A stretch of DNA of 64,000 nt from Clostridia bacterium (GTDB taxonomy: Bacteria > Bacillota > Clostridia > UBA1381). Positions 1 through 9,632 of this stretch are shown piece by piece; positions within the stretch are counted from its first letter, which is position 1; the number at the start of each line of letters is the position of its first letter. Made by a program: the position numbers and the translations under genes. The notes under the pieces are model-generated. The model did not search any database. It had not been told where the DNA came from and saw only the letters and a program-made list of their open reading frames with translations. The stretch covers positions 1-64,000 of the forward strand of contig JAGBHE010000008.1 of the NCBI GenBank assembly GCA_017935675.1, read 5' to 3'.

Positions 1-2976
1 GCTTCCGGCATCATCAATCATATAAGCGAAACCGCCTTTATTTCTTGCGTTTGCCTTTCTTGCACCTTCATCATAAGAAACAAGGGTCATATCCGCCTCC
101 ATTACAAGACCGTCTCTTTGCACATCGTCAAGCCCGCCTATCATCACTGCCATCGGCGCCCACCATTCCTTGGACTCCAAAACAAGCTCTCTGCCTTGTA
201 CGGAAGCAGTTGTATTTGATGTATTGATAATTCTCCAGCCTGTCGGGAGAGTACCCTCCGTCACATCATCAAAATTCTGCTCATATCTGAAATCTGCAAG
301 CTTTGTTATTGTATCTGCCTGCTTATATGTATTCTTTCTCACTCCTGTGATTTTAATGTTATCGAACTTAGCCTTTGTTGCTACCGCCATAAGACCTAAA
401 GCGCCCTCATTCTCAGCAACATTTGTCGCAGGGTAGTATGTTTTCTTCTCTCCGTTCACAAAAATGTCCGGGCTCTTTGAATCGCTGAACACCAGCTTAA
501 GATTTGTTTTATTCTTATTTATAAAATCATCACCTATAGTAGCGGTAGGCTGGCTTGAAACCGAAGCTTCCGTGAATTCCAACTGATGAAAATAGCTGAG
601 AAATCCTCCCGTACCCTGCTTCTCGCCTTCCATCATATATGTGAATCCCACTTTATTTCTTGAACCACCTGTTCTCGCGCCCTGATCGTATGAAACAAGA
701 GTAACATCTGCCTCCATTACAAGGCCGGCTCTTTCAACATTTCCGAGAGCTTCGATTTTCATAATTGCCGGCTTCCACCATTCTGTTGATGATACAACAA
801 GCTCACCATTTTCAACACCTGCAATCATCTTTGATGACATTGCCTTAAAGCCTTCCGGAAGCTTTCCGTTTTCTACATTATCAAAGTTTTCTTCATAAGT
901 AAATACCTCTTTGGTGCTGACTGTAGGTATTTCCTCTCTGCTGTATTGTGAAATCACGACATTGTCAATTGAGCAATTTACATCGCTGAACATAAAACCG
1001 ATATATCCGTTGCTGTTTTTAATACCGCCGCCGCGGCTGTACTGCTTACTTCCGTTCACATAAACATCTACCGTTCCGTCGGATTTAACTTCAGCGGTTA
1101 TATGAGTGTTTCCGACTGCCAGCTTAGCTGCTCCGCTTGCCAACGGATTGCTTATTGCTCCGGCCTCATAGGAAACCTCATCAATGCCGGAATCCTTAAG
1201 TCTGATCATATTTGCATTTTGCGGCTCACCCGAGGCTGCGTCTGAGTTTAAAATAACACCTATCTCACCGGAACCTGCATCGGCAATACCTGTTATTTTA
1301 ATATCGGCATCAAATCTGAACTCAGCGTTTGTATTCTGATTTGTAAGATAAACATAGTTGTATCCGAAATTCGCGTCAGTATCATATGCTGTAAGCTTAA
1401 GCTCTCCGTTTTCCGCTGAATATGTACCTTCTCCCGTTCCCGAAACAGCACTTATTCCGTCAGCAGATGAAAAATCATATTTTAAAAGCTCTGTACTTGA
1501 TACATCAGCTGCTTTCTCAACAGTAACAGCGCAAACGGAATATGCAGGAAGCGTATAGGAGGAAATCGGAGAACCGTTTTCGTAGTCATATTTATTTGCG
1601 CTTATGTCGTTCACATCTCCGTTTGTATCTGACGAAGGTTCCTTAGCGCTGATTTTTGTTTCATTGACTATTCTGTATTCTCCGCCGTCGCTGAAGGAAA
1701 CGTTCACAGGAAGCTCGGTTGCCGAGTCATTCGTGAAAATAAGATTGATTTTTCCGTCGGAAGCTTTAACGGCAACTCCGGATGAAGTGCTTCTTACGCC
1801 CTTTGAAAAGCCTGTAAAGCTTGATGAAAGAACATCTCCCACACCATATTCCTTAAACAGCTTTATAAGCTGACCTATTCCGTTAAGATACATTTCTCCC
1901 TTTGAGTTTGTGGTTACGTTTTTCCACTCCGAGGAGCTTATTCCGTGATACGCTGCCATTTCAAGGGATGGCTGCCACAGCATTCTTGAATAAACGTTTG
2001 CAGTTTCAAGCACGGAACTCATATTGTGAGGAATTATTCCGTTTGCGGAGTCAAGATAAACACCGTGCTCTGACAAATAAATCTTTATTCTGTCAGAACC
2101 TGTAACGGTCTTTATATCCTCCGATACTGACCCTATTACATTATCCATTATTTCATTTTTATAATGCGAATAATAAGTGTGTACAGCTATATAGTCAATT
2201 TCAGCCGCCAGCTCTGCATCCGAAAGCACAGCCTTGTGCCATTCTCTCCAGTCGGAGGGATTGTTCCACTGAACTCCGTTATAAGCATAAGAACTTGCAA
2301 AAGCGGCAAACTTCGCGTCAGGGTCAACTGCTTTTATCGCCGCAATAAATTCCTTGGACTTAGCAACGTATTCCGAAGCTGTCATCCCACCTAAATCCAG
2401 CTCGTTTCCAAGCTCATAAAGTTTGATATCGAATGGCTCCGCGCAGCCGTACTCCGCTCTTTTGGCGCCCCACTGTGTATCGGCGGCACCTGTCATAAAC
2501 TGTGCAAAATCAGCGGCGTCCCCGGGAGTATCGGTCGACATATTAATAGTAAAGCTGTACTTTACATCCTTGTCTATCGCTTCAAGCGCCTTTACAAGCT
2601 CTATAGGACCGGCTGCAACCTTATTTGTAACTCCCCAAAGGGTTTGCTGCGCTCTGTCCTCCATTGGTCCTATAGCCTGCTTCCATTCAAAGCTCTTTGA
2701 AGCTGCCTCACCGATTCTTACAAGGGGAAGAGAATATTCATTCATCGCCTGAATAAGCTTTACGTTCGGAGTCGCATCAAGATTGCCCGGATCCGTAAGC
2801 AAAAGTGTATCCATGGAATAATCCGTGCTTATCCCGTAAATCTCGGCTGACGCTTTTTTTATAATCTCGTCCGTGTTGACATACATACTTGTTTCGCCGC
2901 TTGCCGCAAATCCGGGAAAAGCTCCTGATATCAGGCAGCATGACAGCAGCGTTGCCAGACCTCTTTTTGTTTTCAT
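1..2976 (-). CDS. Large secreted glycoside hydrolase (clan GH-A like), 3' end outside window
   Basis: The reading frame is open for all 992 codons from an ATG at 2976 to the window edge, so the C-terminus is missing. A signal peptide (MKTKRGLATLLSCC...) is followed by a TIM-barrel-like catalytic region. YELGNE, with E192, and YLSEHG, with E303, look like the acid/base and nucleophile of clan GH-A enzymes of the GH51/GH39/GH30 type. From about residue 490 there is a concanavalin/LamG-like region. After it come two related modules of about 200 residues, one starting near 693 (YEENFDNVENGKLPEGF) and one near 896 (YEQNFDDVTEGTLPTGW), both with an EWW motif and an MEAD.TLVSYD block. It is the last visible gene of the ABC-importer operon, so it probably trims a plant polysaccharide outside the cell. 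The exact GH family and substrate are not certain. Confidence 0.8.
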   Translation of the reverse strand, partial: MKTKRGLATLLSCCLISGAFPGFAASGETSMYVNTDEIIKKASAEIYGISTDYSMDTLLLTDPGNLDATPNVKLIQAMNEYSLPLVRIGEAASKSFEWKQAIGPMEDRAQQTLWGVTNKVAAGPIELVKALEAIDKDVKYSFTINMSTDTPGDAADFAQFMTGAADTQWGAKRAEYGCAEPFDIKLYELGNELDLGGMTASEYVAKSKEFIAAIKAVDPDAKFAAFASSYAYNGVQWNNPSDWREWHKAVLSDAELAAEIDYIAVHTYYSHYKNEIMDNVIGSVSEDIKTVTGSDRIKIYLSEHGVYLDSANGIIPHNMSSVLETANVYSRMLWQPSLEMAAYHGISSSEWKNVTTNSKGEMYLNGIGQLIKLFKEYGVGDVLSSSFTGFSKGVRSTSSGVAVKASDGKINLIFTNDSATELPVNVSFSDGGEYRIVNETKISAKEPSSDTNGDVNDISANKYDYENGSPISSYTLPAYSVCAVTVEKAADVSSTELLKYDFSSADGISAVSGTGEGTYSAENGELKLTAYDTDANFGYNYVYLTNQNTNAEFRFDADIKITGIADAGSGEIGVILNSDAASGEPQNANMIRLKDSGIDEVSYEAGAISNPLASGAAKLAVGNTHITAEVKSDGTVDVYVNGSKQYSRGGGIKNSNGYIGFMFSDVNCSIDNVVISQYSREEIPTVSTKEVFTYEENFDNVENGKLPEGFKAMSSKMIAGVENGELVVSSTEWWKPAIMKIEALGNVERAGLVMEADVTLVSYDQGARTGGSRNKVGFTYMMEGEKQGTGGFLSYFHQLEFTEASVSSQPTATIGDDFINKNKTNLKLVFSDSKSPDIFVNGEKKTYYPATNVAENEGALGLMAVATKAKFDNIKITGVRKNTYKQADTITKLADFRYEQNFDDVTEGTLPTGWRIINTSNTTASVQGRELVLESKEWWAPMAVMIGGLDDVQRDGLVMEADMTLVSYDEGARKANARNKGGFAYMIDDAGS

Positions 2977-3046
2977 ACAATTCACCTTTTCCTTTCGTTT
3001 AATTTAATATTCTATTAAATACTACGCCGAATAGCCTTCGGTCAAA

Positions 3047-4579
3047 TCACACGGCATCCCACGCCGGTGTTAAAGAAACAAAGCTTCCTATGCTGTCAAC
3101 AATAAAAAGTGTCACTTTCTCGGGCGGAGCATCAAATACCATTCCGGTAAAGCTGCCATCAACGGAAGCCCCTGCTCCGATAGTAAGTCTTTTAAAATGA
3201 ACCCCGTCAGATACAATTTTTCCGTCTGCATATCCGGCGGCAAGAGCCGTCACCGAGCATTCATTATTTGAGTTGTTTTTAATTGTAAAGGTAAGGCCGT
3301 CAGATGTTTTTTGGGCAGAACCGATGGTAACAAGCTCCTTTGTTCTGAAGCTTGTGCTGCAGTCAGAGGCTATACCGCCGAGACTTTTTACCCCCTTTAT
3401 TTGCACTGTATAAACAGCGGAGGGCTCAAGCTCCGGCAATGATATTCTCACCCGCCTTGAGTTCAGCAAAAGGAGCTGAATCCCTTCAACCGGTGTATCA
3501 TTGTGATACACCTTAATTGTATCTTCCGACACAGTCGTCTCGTCAATGTTATCGCTGAATTCAAGCACACACATTCCTTTACCGTTAATATTAACAGCCG
3601 CCGTTGATTTTATTTCAGCGTCAAATCTTACGTTTGAAACAGCTGCGCTGTCAATCAGCACGCAAACATCTCTGCTTGTTGAAACGGGAGTTCTTGCATA
3701 GTAATCCACCCCGGTAATGCCGGAGAAATCATATGCAATATCCGTAAGCTCAATACTTGCGGCAACATTACCCGTTTCTTTTTCGGTTACGGTAACACTG
3801 TATACAGGCTTACCGACAGTTGCGTCAACGAAAACATTAACCTTGTAATATACTCCCAGGCTGTATTCGCCTGCCTCCGCATCTCCTATATACAGCTTCC
3901 CGTCAGACCCGAATTTCACTATGGTTTTATAATCCGTTCTGCCTGTCTTATCATGGGACGTATACACAAAAGGAAGAATTTCGGAAAACTTTCCTTTGCT
4001 GAGAGAAAGCGTAAACTGACCGTCCGCCGCCATAGATGTGATTTTAACATCAGTTTCCCATACAACAGGCTTTGTAAAGTCAATTTCATCATAACCATAC
4101 CATGCACTTGTACTTACATAAGGTCCGTTCAAAGGATTTAACTGAAGAGCCTTTGACGCTCCGTCACCTACCACGGCAACACGTCTGTTGTATCTGTTAA
4201 GCTCAGAGCCTGCGCCCTGTCCTCCCTCAAGATACAGATGGGGATGAGAGTATGCTCCGTGCCAGCCGTTGCCGAGACCTCCCGGCACGGCAATCGCCGT
4301 TGTATCACCGGTCTTTGCATATGCCATTATATTTTCGGCGGCATTTGCGGTATAAGTCTGATCATCTTCATAAATTCCTCCGGGGGCATTTATAATATAA
4401 GCGCCGCTCAGAACGGCATTTGACATTCCCGGATAAGATACGGTCAGCTTTTCCGTGTTGTACACAGCGTTTATATTATAGCTTTCAAAATCCTCGCTTG
4501 TTACAGTGCTGTTTGCCGCCTGTACCGGGGATAAAGCAACGCAAAACGCGAAGACAGACATAAGTAAAAATTTTTTCAT
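3047..4579 (-). CDS. Secreted protein with SbsA/Big_5 Ig-like domain
   Basis: This is a 510-residue exported protein. The chosen start is the ATG at 4579, which has an AAGGAG site upstream and a clear signal peptide (MKKFLLMSVFAFCVALSPVQA); the frame is open 27 codons further upstream, but those residues do not look like a signal sequence. The middle looks like a beta-sandwich carbohydrate-binding fold. Residues of about 310-400 match a bacterial Ig-like domain of the SbsA type (paired strands ending in a STSFRTKE-like segment). No catalytic residues are recognisable. It sits 23 bp after the second sugar permease and 70 bp before the large glycosidase, so it may capture or display carbohydrate for that system. 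The exact function is unknown. Confidence 0.7.
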   Translation of the reverse strand: MKKFLLMSVFAFCVALSPVQAANSTVTSEDFESYNINAVYNTEKLTVSYPGMSNAVLSGAYIINAPGGIYEDDQTYTANAAENIMAYAKTGDTTAIAVPGGLGNGWHGAYSHPHLYLEGGQGAGSELNRYNRRVAVVGDGASKALQLNPLNGPYVSTSAWYGYDEIDFTKPVVWETDVKITSMAADGQFTLSLSKGKFSEILPFVYTSHDKTGRTDYKTIVKFGSDGKLYIGDAEAGEYSLGVYYKVNVFVDATVGKPVYSVTVTEKETGNVAASIELTDIAYDFSGITGVDYYARTPVSTSRDVCVLIDSAAVSNVRFDAEIKSTAAVNINGKGMCVLEFSDNIDETTVSEDTIKVYHNDTPVEGIQLLLLNSRRVRISLPELEPSAVYTVQIKGVKSLGGIASDCSTSFRTKELVTIGSAQKTSDGLTFTIKNNSNNECSVTALAAGYADGKIVSDGVHFKRLTIGAGASVDGSFTGMVFDAPPEKVTLFIVDSIGSFVSLTPAWDAV

Positions 4580-4602
4580 ATTTTTATTATCAGCTCCTTT
4601 TC

Positions 4603-5454
4603 TTAACCTTTGACCGCACCGGCAGCCAGACCGGATACAAAATATTTGTTTCCTATGCAATATGCTATAAGCACCGGGAGAAGCGCAAGAGTTGTTCCGG
4701 CAAATACAAGATTATAGCTTGCCGCAGACTCACCTGACTTTGAAAGAGCGATAACTCCAACAATAAGCGGTCTCTGCTTCGGGTCTCCCAAGGTGTAAAT
4801 CATGGGCATCAGATAATCGTTCCACGAACCCTGAAACGCCAACACTCCGATAGTTGCCATAATAGGCTTCAAAAGAGGAAGCACTATCCGGAAAAAGATT
4901 CCGACAAAGCTGCAGCCGTCTATCTCGGCAGCCTCCTCAATTCCCTTAGGCAGTGAATATACATAGCTTCTTACAAGATATATATTCACTATGCTGACTC
5001 CGAAAATTTTCGTTATCATAAGTCCCGGAAGGGATTTCGGAACATGGAGAAAATTCAGAATTTTAAGAGTCGGATAAATCGTTACGCTTCCCATGCTGAA
5101 AAACATCAGCAAGCTGAAAGCGGCAAACCAGAAGCTTTTACCGCGGAATTCACCTCTTGCAAACACATAGCCTCCGGCAGAGGTTGAAAAAAGCGTTGCA
5201 AAAACTATAATAACGGTATAATATGTACTGTTAAAAAGCATCCTTTTAATATCAAGAACATCGGAATTCCATGCGTCGATGTAATTCTGAAAGGTGGGCT
5301 TTACCGGGAAAATAGCCGCCGGGTTTGAAAGTATCTCCGCATTTGTCTTGAAGGACGCCATAACCGTGTAAAGCAGCGGGAAAATTGTTATAAGAAGCAC
5401 CGCAAGCAAAACAACATGTGCTAATAAATTTGATATTTTTTCCTGTTTCAGCAT
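4603..5454 (-). CDS. Carbohydrate ABC transporter permease, MalG/CUT1 type
   Basis: This 283-residue membrane protein has about six transmembrane helices. The cytoplasmic EAA loop (EEAAEIDGCSFVGIFFRIVL) contacts the ATPase in CUT1 importers. It starts 11 bp after the preceding permease gene, so the two are co-transcribed and should form the heterodimeric pore. No ATP-binding subunit is encoded in the operon. That is common in Firmicutes CUT1 systems, which share an MsmK-type ATPase encoded elsewhere. The substrate is inferred from neighbours to be an oligosaccharide released by the linked glycosidases. Confidence 0.93.
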   Translation of the reverse strand: MLKQEKISNLLAHVVLLAVLLITIFPLLYTVMASFKTNAEILSNPAAIFPVKPTFQNYIDAWNSDVLDIKRMLFNSTYYTVIIVFATLFSTSAGGYVFARGEFRGKSFWFAAFSLLMFFSMGSVTIYPTLKILNFLHVPKSLPGLMITKIFGVSIVNIYLVRSYVYSLPKGIEEAAEIDGCSFVGIFFRIVLPLLKPIMATIGVLAFQGSWNDYLMPMIYTLGDPKQRPLIVGVIALSKSGESAASYNLVFAGTTLALLPVLIAYCIGNKYFVSGLAAGAVKG

Positions 5455-5465
5455 TGCACTACCTC

Positions 5466-6392
5466 CTAATATACTTCTTTTACCCCGGAACTCATCTTCA
5501 TATATCCAAGGGTTATCACCGAAAGCATAAGTCCTGTCACAAGTGACATTGCACAGCCGTAGCCTACGTTTACAGTACCGTTTGTAATGCCCGGTGCGTA
5601 ATTGTTAAAAATGTACGCATTGACCGTATATGTAAGCCCTCCGGGAGCACCGTTTGTCAGAACCAAAACCATCTCGCTCGTTCCGAGAGTTCCGATAAGC
5701 GACAGCATAATGATTATCTGAAGCGTCGGAGCAATCATCGGCAGAGTAATCCTGAAAAAGGTTTGAAGCCTTGTAGCTCCGTCAAGCCGCGCCGATTCGT
5801 AAACATCCTCGGGGATATTCGCAAGCGCCGCTATAAAATAAAGCACGTTTACACCAAAGGTTTTCCATATATCCGCAATTACGATAATCCACATGGCGGA
5901 CATCTTTTCGGCAAACCAGTCAACCGGTATGGACATAAGCCCCGTCTTCTGCATAAGCGCGTTAAACACTCCGAAAAAGCTGAATATATTTGAAAACACA
6001 AGCGCCACAAGAGCTGTACTGATAACATGAGGCAGATAGTAAACCGCCCTGTAAAATCCGGCTCCCTTTATCTTACGGCTTAAAAGAACCGCCAGTATAA
6101 GCGCCAGCGGAAGCTCAACGGGAATCTTCATAACCGCAAACTGCAGCGTTGTAACAACCGCCCTCCAGTAATTTGAATCATGAAAAAGCAGCAAAAAATT
6201 TTCCCAGCCTACAAAGCGTGTTTTTATTGTGTCATAATAGGTCCATGAGAGCGATATTGCCCAAAGCATAGGAATAATTGAAAATACAAGGAAGCCTATT
6301 ATCTGGGGTGAAAGGAGCAGATAACACATCCGCTCCTTTTCCCTGAATTTTTTATCCCTGACCCTTGATGTGGTGTTTGTCTTAATTTTCAC
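5466..6392 (-). CDS. Carbohydrate ABC transporter permease, MalF/UgpA type
   Basis: This is a 308-residue permease with a basic cytoplasmic N-terminus, about six transmembrane helices and an EAA loop (YESARLDGATRLQTFFRITL). It follows the solute-binding protein by 18 bp and precedes the MalG-type permease by 11 bp, the usual CUT1 order of binding protein, permease 1, permease 2. It shares features with the YcjO/UgpA/LplB group. Substrate cannot be read from the sequence. Confidence 0.93.
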   Translation of the reverse strand: MKIKTNTTSRVRDKKFREKERMCYLLLSPQIIGFLVFSIIPMLWAISLSWTYYDTIKTRFVGWENFLLLFHDSNYWRAVVTTLQFAVMKIPVELPLALILAVLLSRKIKGAGFYRAVYYLPHVISTALVALVFSNIFSFFGVFNALMQKTGLMSIPVDWFAEKMSAMWIIVIADIWKTFGVNVLYFIAALANIPEDVYESARLDGATRLQTFFRITLPMIAPTLQIIIMLSLIGTLGTSEMVLVLTNGAPGGLTYTVNAYIFNNYAPGITNGTVNVGYGCAMSLVTGLMLSVITLGYMKMSSGVKEVY

Positions 6393-6410
6393 TGAAATTC
6401 CTCGATTCCT

Positions 6411-7790
6411 TTAATCTCTCTTAATATCCCAATCGGGCTTCAGAAGCTTTTGAAAATCCTTATCGGGATTGTTCCGGTAAAATTTCTTCATTCCGGCATT
6501 CAATCTGGTATTCAGGTCGGAAATTGCATCATCAACGCTTACATTTCCTGTCCATATATCCTCCATAAACACAGTCTGGGGTCCCTTTTCACCGGTTAAA
6601 TCAAATGAAGCAAGAGTATATCCGCCGGTGCTTATCTTTACAATTTCATTGAATTCCTTCCAGCCCTTAAGACCTTCCTTAATCTCAACACCTTCTGCGA
6701 TTTCGGCATTGAACGGCAGTGCCATACCCTCTGCAAAAAGTCTTTTTTGCATATCCTCGCCGTAGAAAAACTTTAAAACCTCCAAAGCCTTTGCATCGCC
6801 GAGCTTTTCACGGGCTCCCGTGCTGAGTGCCATCCATCCGCCGACTCCCATGTGCTGGAGATATTTGTTGTTTTTATCAGCAACGGGATAAGGCGCTACG
6901 CCCCAGTCGCATTTTGCCGGGAACTGGTTGTTGAATACGCCCACATCATAAGAACCGGCAAATTTCATGCCGATGTTTCTTTCCGCAAAGTATGCTCTTG
7001 CCATATCATTATCAAGTGATTCCGAGCCGGGGAAGCAGCTGCCGTCCTCTTTAATACCAAGATACATTTCATAAATTGGCTTCAAGCCGTCTAAATTGAA
7101 TTCTCCGGTCACGCAGTCAAAGTGATTTTTCCCTGTTGATCCAATTAACAGCTGTGCAACATCAGCCGAATAAAATGCATTCCATTTCATCGGGAAAATA
7201 ATTCCGTAATCCTGAGCCGCCGGGTCTGTCATTCTCTTTGCATACTCGCGAAGCTCTTCAAAGGTCTCCGGCGGAGTAGGCTCACCGTTTTCGTCCACTA
7301 TTCCGTATTTTTTGAACATGTCCTTATTGTACACAAGACCGAACGCATTAACATTACGCGGCAGACAATATACTTTTCCGTCATCCCCCTTAAATGCGGG
7401 TCCGTCATAATCTCCGGGCTCAAACATGCTGTCAATCCATTCCTGACCGCCCTCAAGCTCATCAAGAGGTACGATATTTCCCGCCGTGCGGTTTTTTTCT
7501 ATAAGCACCGATGAGAACAAATCCGGTCCCTGGTCTGATGCAAAAGCCATTTCCGTCGCCTGCTGTATGTCGCCCTCCTTTACGGTGTAAACAATTTCAA
7601 CGCCAAGCTCCCTGCCTTTTGTTTTGTTCCACTCATCAACAAGCTCCAGCATAACGCTTTTACTGTGTGAATCAGGAGTCCACACGTTAACCTTAACAGT
7701 CTCCTCACTTGTCTTTCCGCAGCCGGCAAACAGCGCAGTCATTGATGCTGCCGCAAGCAAGGCTGAAATTGTTTTGCTTAAAAACCTCAT
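6411..7790 (-). CDS. Extracellular sugar-binding lipoprotein (SBP family 1)
   Basis: This is a 459-residue family-1 solute-binding protein. The N-terminus is a lipoprotein signal peptide with lipobox LFAGC, so the Cys is lipidated and the protein tethered to the outer face of the membrane. The mature part has the usual two-lobe pattern, with NVWTPDSHSKSVMLELVDEW at the start and a late EDIWTG segment. It is the first gene of a minus-strand operon with the two permeases, the Ig-like protein and the large glycosidase, and is read from the promoter at 7895-7923. It determines which sugar the importer takes up. Confidence 0.94.
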   Translation of the reverse strand: MRFLSKTISALLAAASMTALFAGCGKTSEETVKVNVWTPDSHSKSVMLELVDEWNKTKGRELGVEIVYTVKEGDIQQATEMAFASDQGPDLFSSVLIEKNRTAGNIVPLDELEGGQEWIDSMFEPGDYDGPAFKGDDGKVYCLPRNVNAFGLVYNKDMFKKYGIVDENGEPTPPETFEELREYAKRMTDPAAQDYGIIFPMKWNAFYSADVAQLLIGSTGKNHFDCVTGEFNLDGLKPIYEMYLGIKEDGSCFPGSESLDNDMARAYFAERNIGMKFAGSYDVGVFNNQFPAKCDWGVAPYPVADKNNKYLQHMGVGGWMALSTGAREKLGDAKALEVLKFFYGEDMQKRLFAEGMALPFNAEIAEGVEIKEGLKGWKEFNEIVKISTGGYTLASFDLTGEKGPQTVFMEDIWTGNVSVDDAISDLNTRLNAGMKKFYRNNPDKDFQKLLKPDWDIKRD

Positions 7791-7880
7791 AGTTTTTCCT
7801 CCCTAATTAAAATTAATGCTGTATATTACGGAAAAAGCTTTTAATTTATGCAAATTATTCATATGCTCGGCATTTTTCCG

Positions 7881-8030
7881 TTGTTTATATGTATATTATA
7901 ACAAATAAAACAGCCATCTGCAATATGATTTTCTATAAACAAAAATGTTGATAAATAATAAACAATTACCTTTGATTGTAACAAACATCCGCTTAAATCT
8001 TCAAATTGTTTATATATTCCAAACAATTGT
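7881..8030. promoter_or_regulatory. Cluster of TTGTTTAT-type motifs, candidate operator array
   Basis: Five occurrences of TTGTTTAT, or its complement with one or two changes, lie between the divergent promoters: near 7881, 7934 (TATAAACAA), 7957 (AATAAACAATT), 8003 (AAATTGTTTATAT) and 8020 (CAAACAATTG). The set covers both sides of the divergent promoter region. The most likely ligand is the LuxR-type response regulator encoded at 9605, by proximity only. Confidence 0.4.
7895..7923 (-). promoter_or_regulatory. Promoter for the sugar ABC operon
   Basis: Read on the minus strand, TTGCAG (7923-7918), a 17-bp spacer and a perfect TATAAT (7900-7895) lie about 105 bp upstream of the binding-protein ATG. 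This is a good sigma-A match. It sits among TTGTTTAT-type repeats that could bind a regulator. Confidence 0.65.
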
Positions 8031-8055
8031 GATTATCATTTTCACAAAAAACGCC

Positions 8056-8084
8056 TTGACATAATGATTTTTTTCTGTTACAAT
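8056..8084 (+). promoter_or_regulatory. Promoter for sensor kinase / response regulator / alpha-galactosidase
   Basis: A perfect TTGACA (8056-8061) is followed by a 17-bp spacer and TACAAT (8079-8084). Transcription would start near 8091. This excludes the ATG at 8064 as translation start and makes the TTG at 8127 the likely one. Confidence 0.75.
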
Positions 8085-8126
8085 TTAAAACAGAGTAAAA
8101 GTATGATAAGGAGGGAGAAAGATAAA

Positions 8127-9632
8127 TTGTACATTTTTTCGGTTTTGCTGATATCAGCACTTTTTATCCTCACCATGCATTTCCGCCACAAGCAAATATC
8201 GTTTATCATATTTGCGGTTATCGGGCTTCTGCTGCTATGTTTCTCCTCACTTTTCTATTCCTTCCGAATGTCGGGAATATATGACAGCGGTATTTTTACA
8301 AGCTTCAGATTTGTATATAAGGTGGCAGCGTACCTTAAGCTTTCCTTTGCGGACATTTACAGAATGTCGCTGATAGGAAGCATGATGGTATATCTGTCAA
8401 CTCTGTCGCTTTCCTTTAATATGCTTCCGTCAGGAAAAACGCTTTTCGCATCGCTTGCTCTGATGCCGCTTTATATATATCTCTATATAAATGACCCCGA
8501 TATAAGCTTTTCACTGTATATCAAAAACAGCCTTGCTCAGGAAGGAATAAACTCAATTTTGAGCTTTACCGGTGTATACAACCTTGCCTTGGTATTCATA
8601 TACTTTATCATTCCGTTGACAATCGTACTCATATATTATAAAAATACCGATTTTATAATAAAAAAAAGACATGCTATTTTTATGCTGATTTATATAGTCA
8701 CATACTATATGCTGATTTTTGTAATGAACACCTCGGGGCTGATACATTTTCTGCAGGGCAGCAGCGTTGAAATAATAAAATATCATGGAGGATCACTGCC
8801 TGACATAACCCTGTCGACTGTTCTGATATTTGTATGTATAATACTTATTATGATTATTATACTTACCGTTAAAACGTCAAAAATGCAGAATTACTCAACT
8901 GCATCGGTTATTAAAAATACAAATATGCTGGATAAAAACCTGCGTATGATTCTCCACACGTACAAAAACCGTTTTTTTGCGATAAATCAACAGATAGCAT
9001 ATTTGAAAAGCCTTAATGAGCCTTATTCCGAAAAAGCCGTTGAGGTGCTTGATTTTTTAGACGATTTTTCCGGCTCGGCACTTACGGAAATTTCCGAGAG
9101 AATCAATTCTCTGCAAAATATAAAAATAATGTACATGCCCATTGACCTGATAAAATGTGTTGACTCCGCAATCGAAAAGGTTTATATCCCGGAAGAAATA
9201 CACATAATAAAGGAGTACAAATGCAGGGAAGCGATTATCTTTTCCGAAAGCAAATGCATGACTGAAATGGTATTTAATCTGATTCAGAATTCCATTGAGG
9301 CTTTCAGCATGAAGCCTGACGAACCGGAGCCTGTAATAAAAATAAAAATAGTGTCCGAAACGGATTGGATTCTTCTTGAAATTGAAGATAACGGCTGCGG
9401 AATAAGCACTGAGGAAAAAAAGCATATATTCACACCTTTATATTCCGCAAAGCAGGGAAAAAATAATTTCGGAATAGGACTTCATTATGTAAAAAAAATA
9501 GTGTCGGCGCATCACGGCTATATCTTTGTTGAAAGCGAGCCGGGAAGCTTTGCAAAATTCCAGGTATACCTGCCAAGTACGCCGCACAGAGAGGAGAAAG
9601 ACTCATGGAGCAATCTAAAATTAAAATTGTAA
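8127..9632 (+). CDS. Membrane GHKL sensor histidine kinase
   Basis: The N-terminal ~255 residues hold about six to seven transmembrane helices without a recognised ligand domain. A cytoplasmic kinase core follows. H277, in the box HTYKNRF, is the likely phosphorylated His, and the HATPase domain shows N-box NLIQNSIEAF, G1-box DNGCGIS and G2-box GIGLHYV. The start chosen is TTG at 8127 with AAGGAGGG at 8108-8115. An upstream in-frame ATG at 8064 lies inside the promoter, and the one at 8103 has no ribosome site in front. The gene overlaps its response regulator by 28 bp. The pair probably senses a sugar or its transport state and controls the flanking sugar genes; that role is inferred from location. 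Confidence 0.85.
   Translation: MYIFSVLLISALFILTMHFRHKQISFIIFAVIGLLLLCFSSLFYSFRMSGIYDSGIFTSFRFVYKVAAYLKLSFADIYRMSLIGSMMVYLSTLSLSFNMLPSGKTLFASLALMPLYIYLYINDPDISFSLYIKNSLAQEGINSILSFTGVYNLALVFIYFIIPLTIVLIYYKNTDFIIKKRHAIFMLIYIVTYYMLIFVMNTSGLIHFLQGSSVEIIKYHGGSLPDITLSTVLIFVCIILIMIIILTVKTSKMQNYSTASVIKNTNMLDKNLRMILHTYKNRFFAINQQIAYLKSLNEPYSEKAVEVLDFLDDFSGSALTEISERINSLQNIKIMYMPIDLIKCVDSAIEKVYIPEEIHIIKEYKCREAIIFSESKCMTEMVFNLIQNSIEAFSMKPDEPEPVIKIKIVSETDWILLEIEDNGCGISTEEKKHIFTPLYSAKQGKNNFGIGLHYVKKIVSAHHGYIFVESEPGSFAKFQVYLPSTPHREEKDSWSNLKLKL

Noticed and set aside
8064..8126. N-terminal extension of the sensor kinase from the ATG at 8064
   Set aside because: That ATG lies between the -35 and -10 boxes of a strong promoter, so it cannot be in the main transcript; the extension also has no ribosome site.
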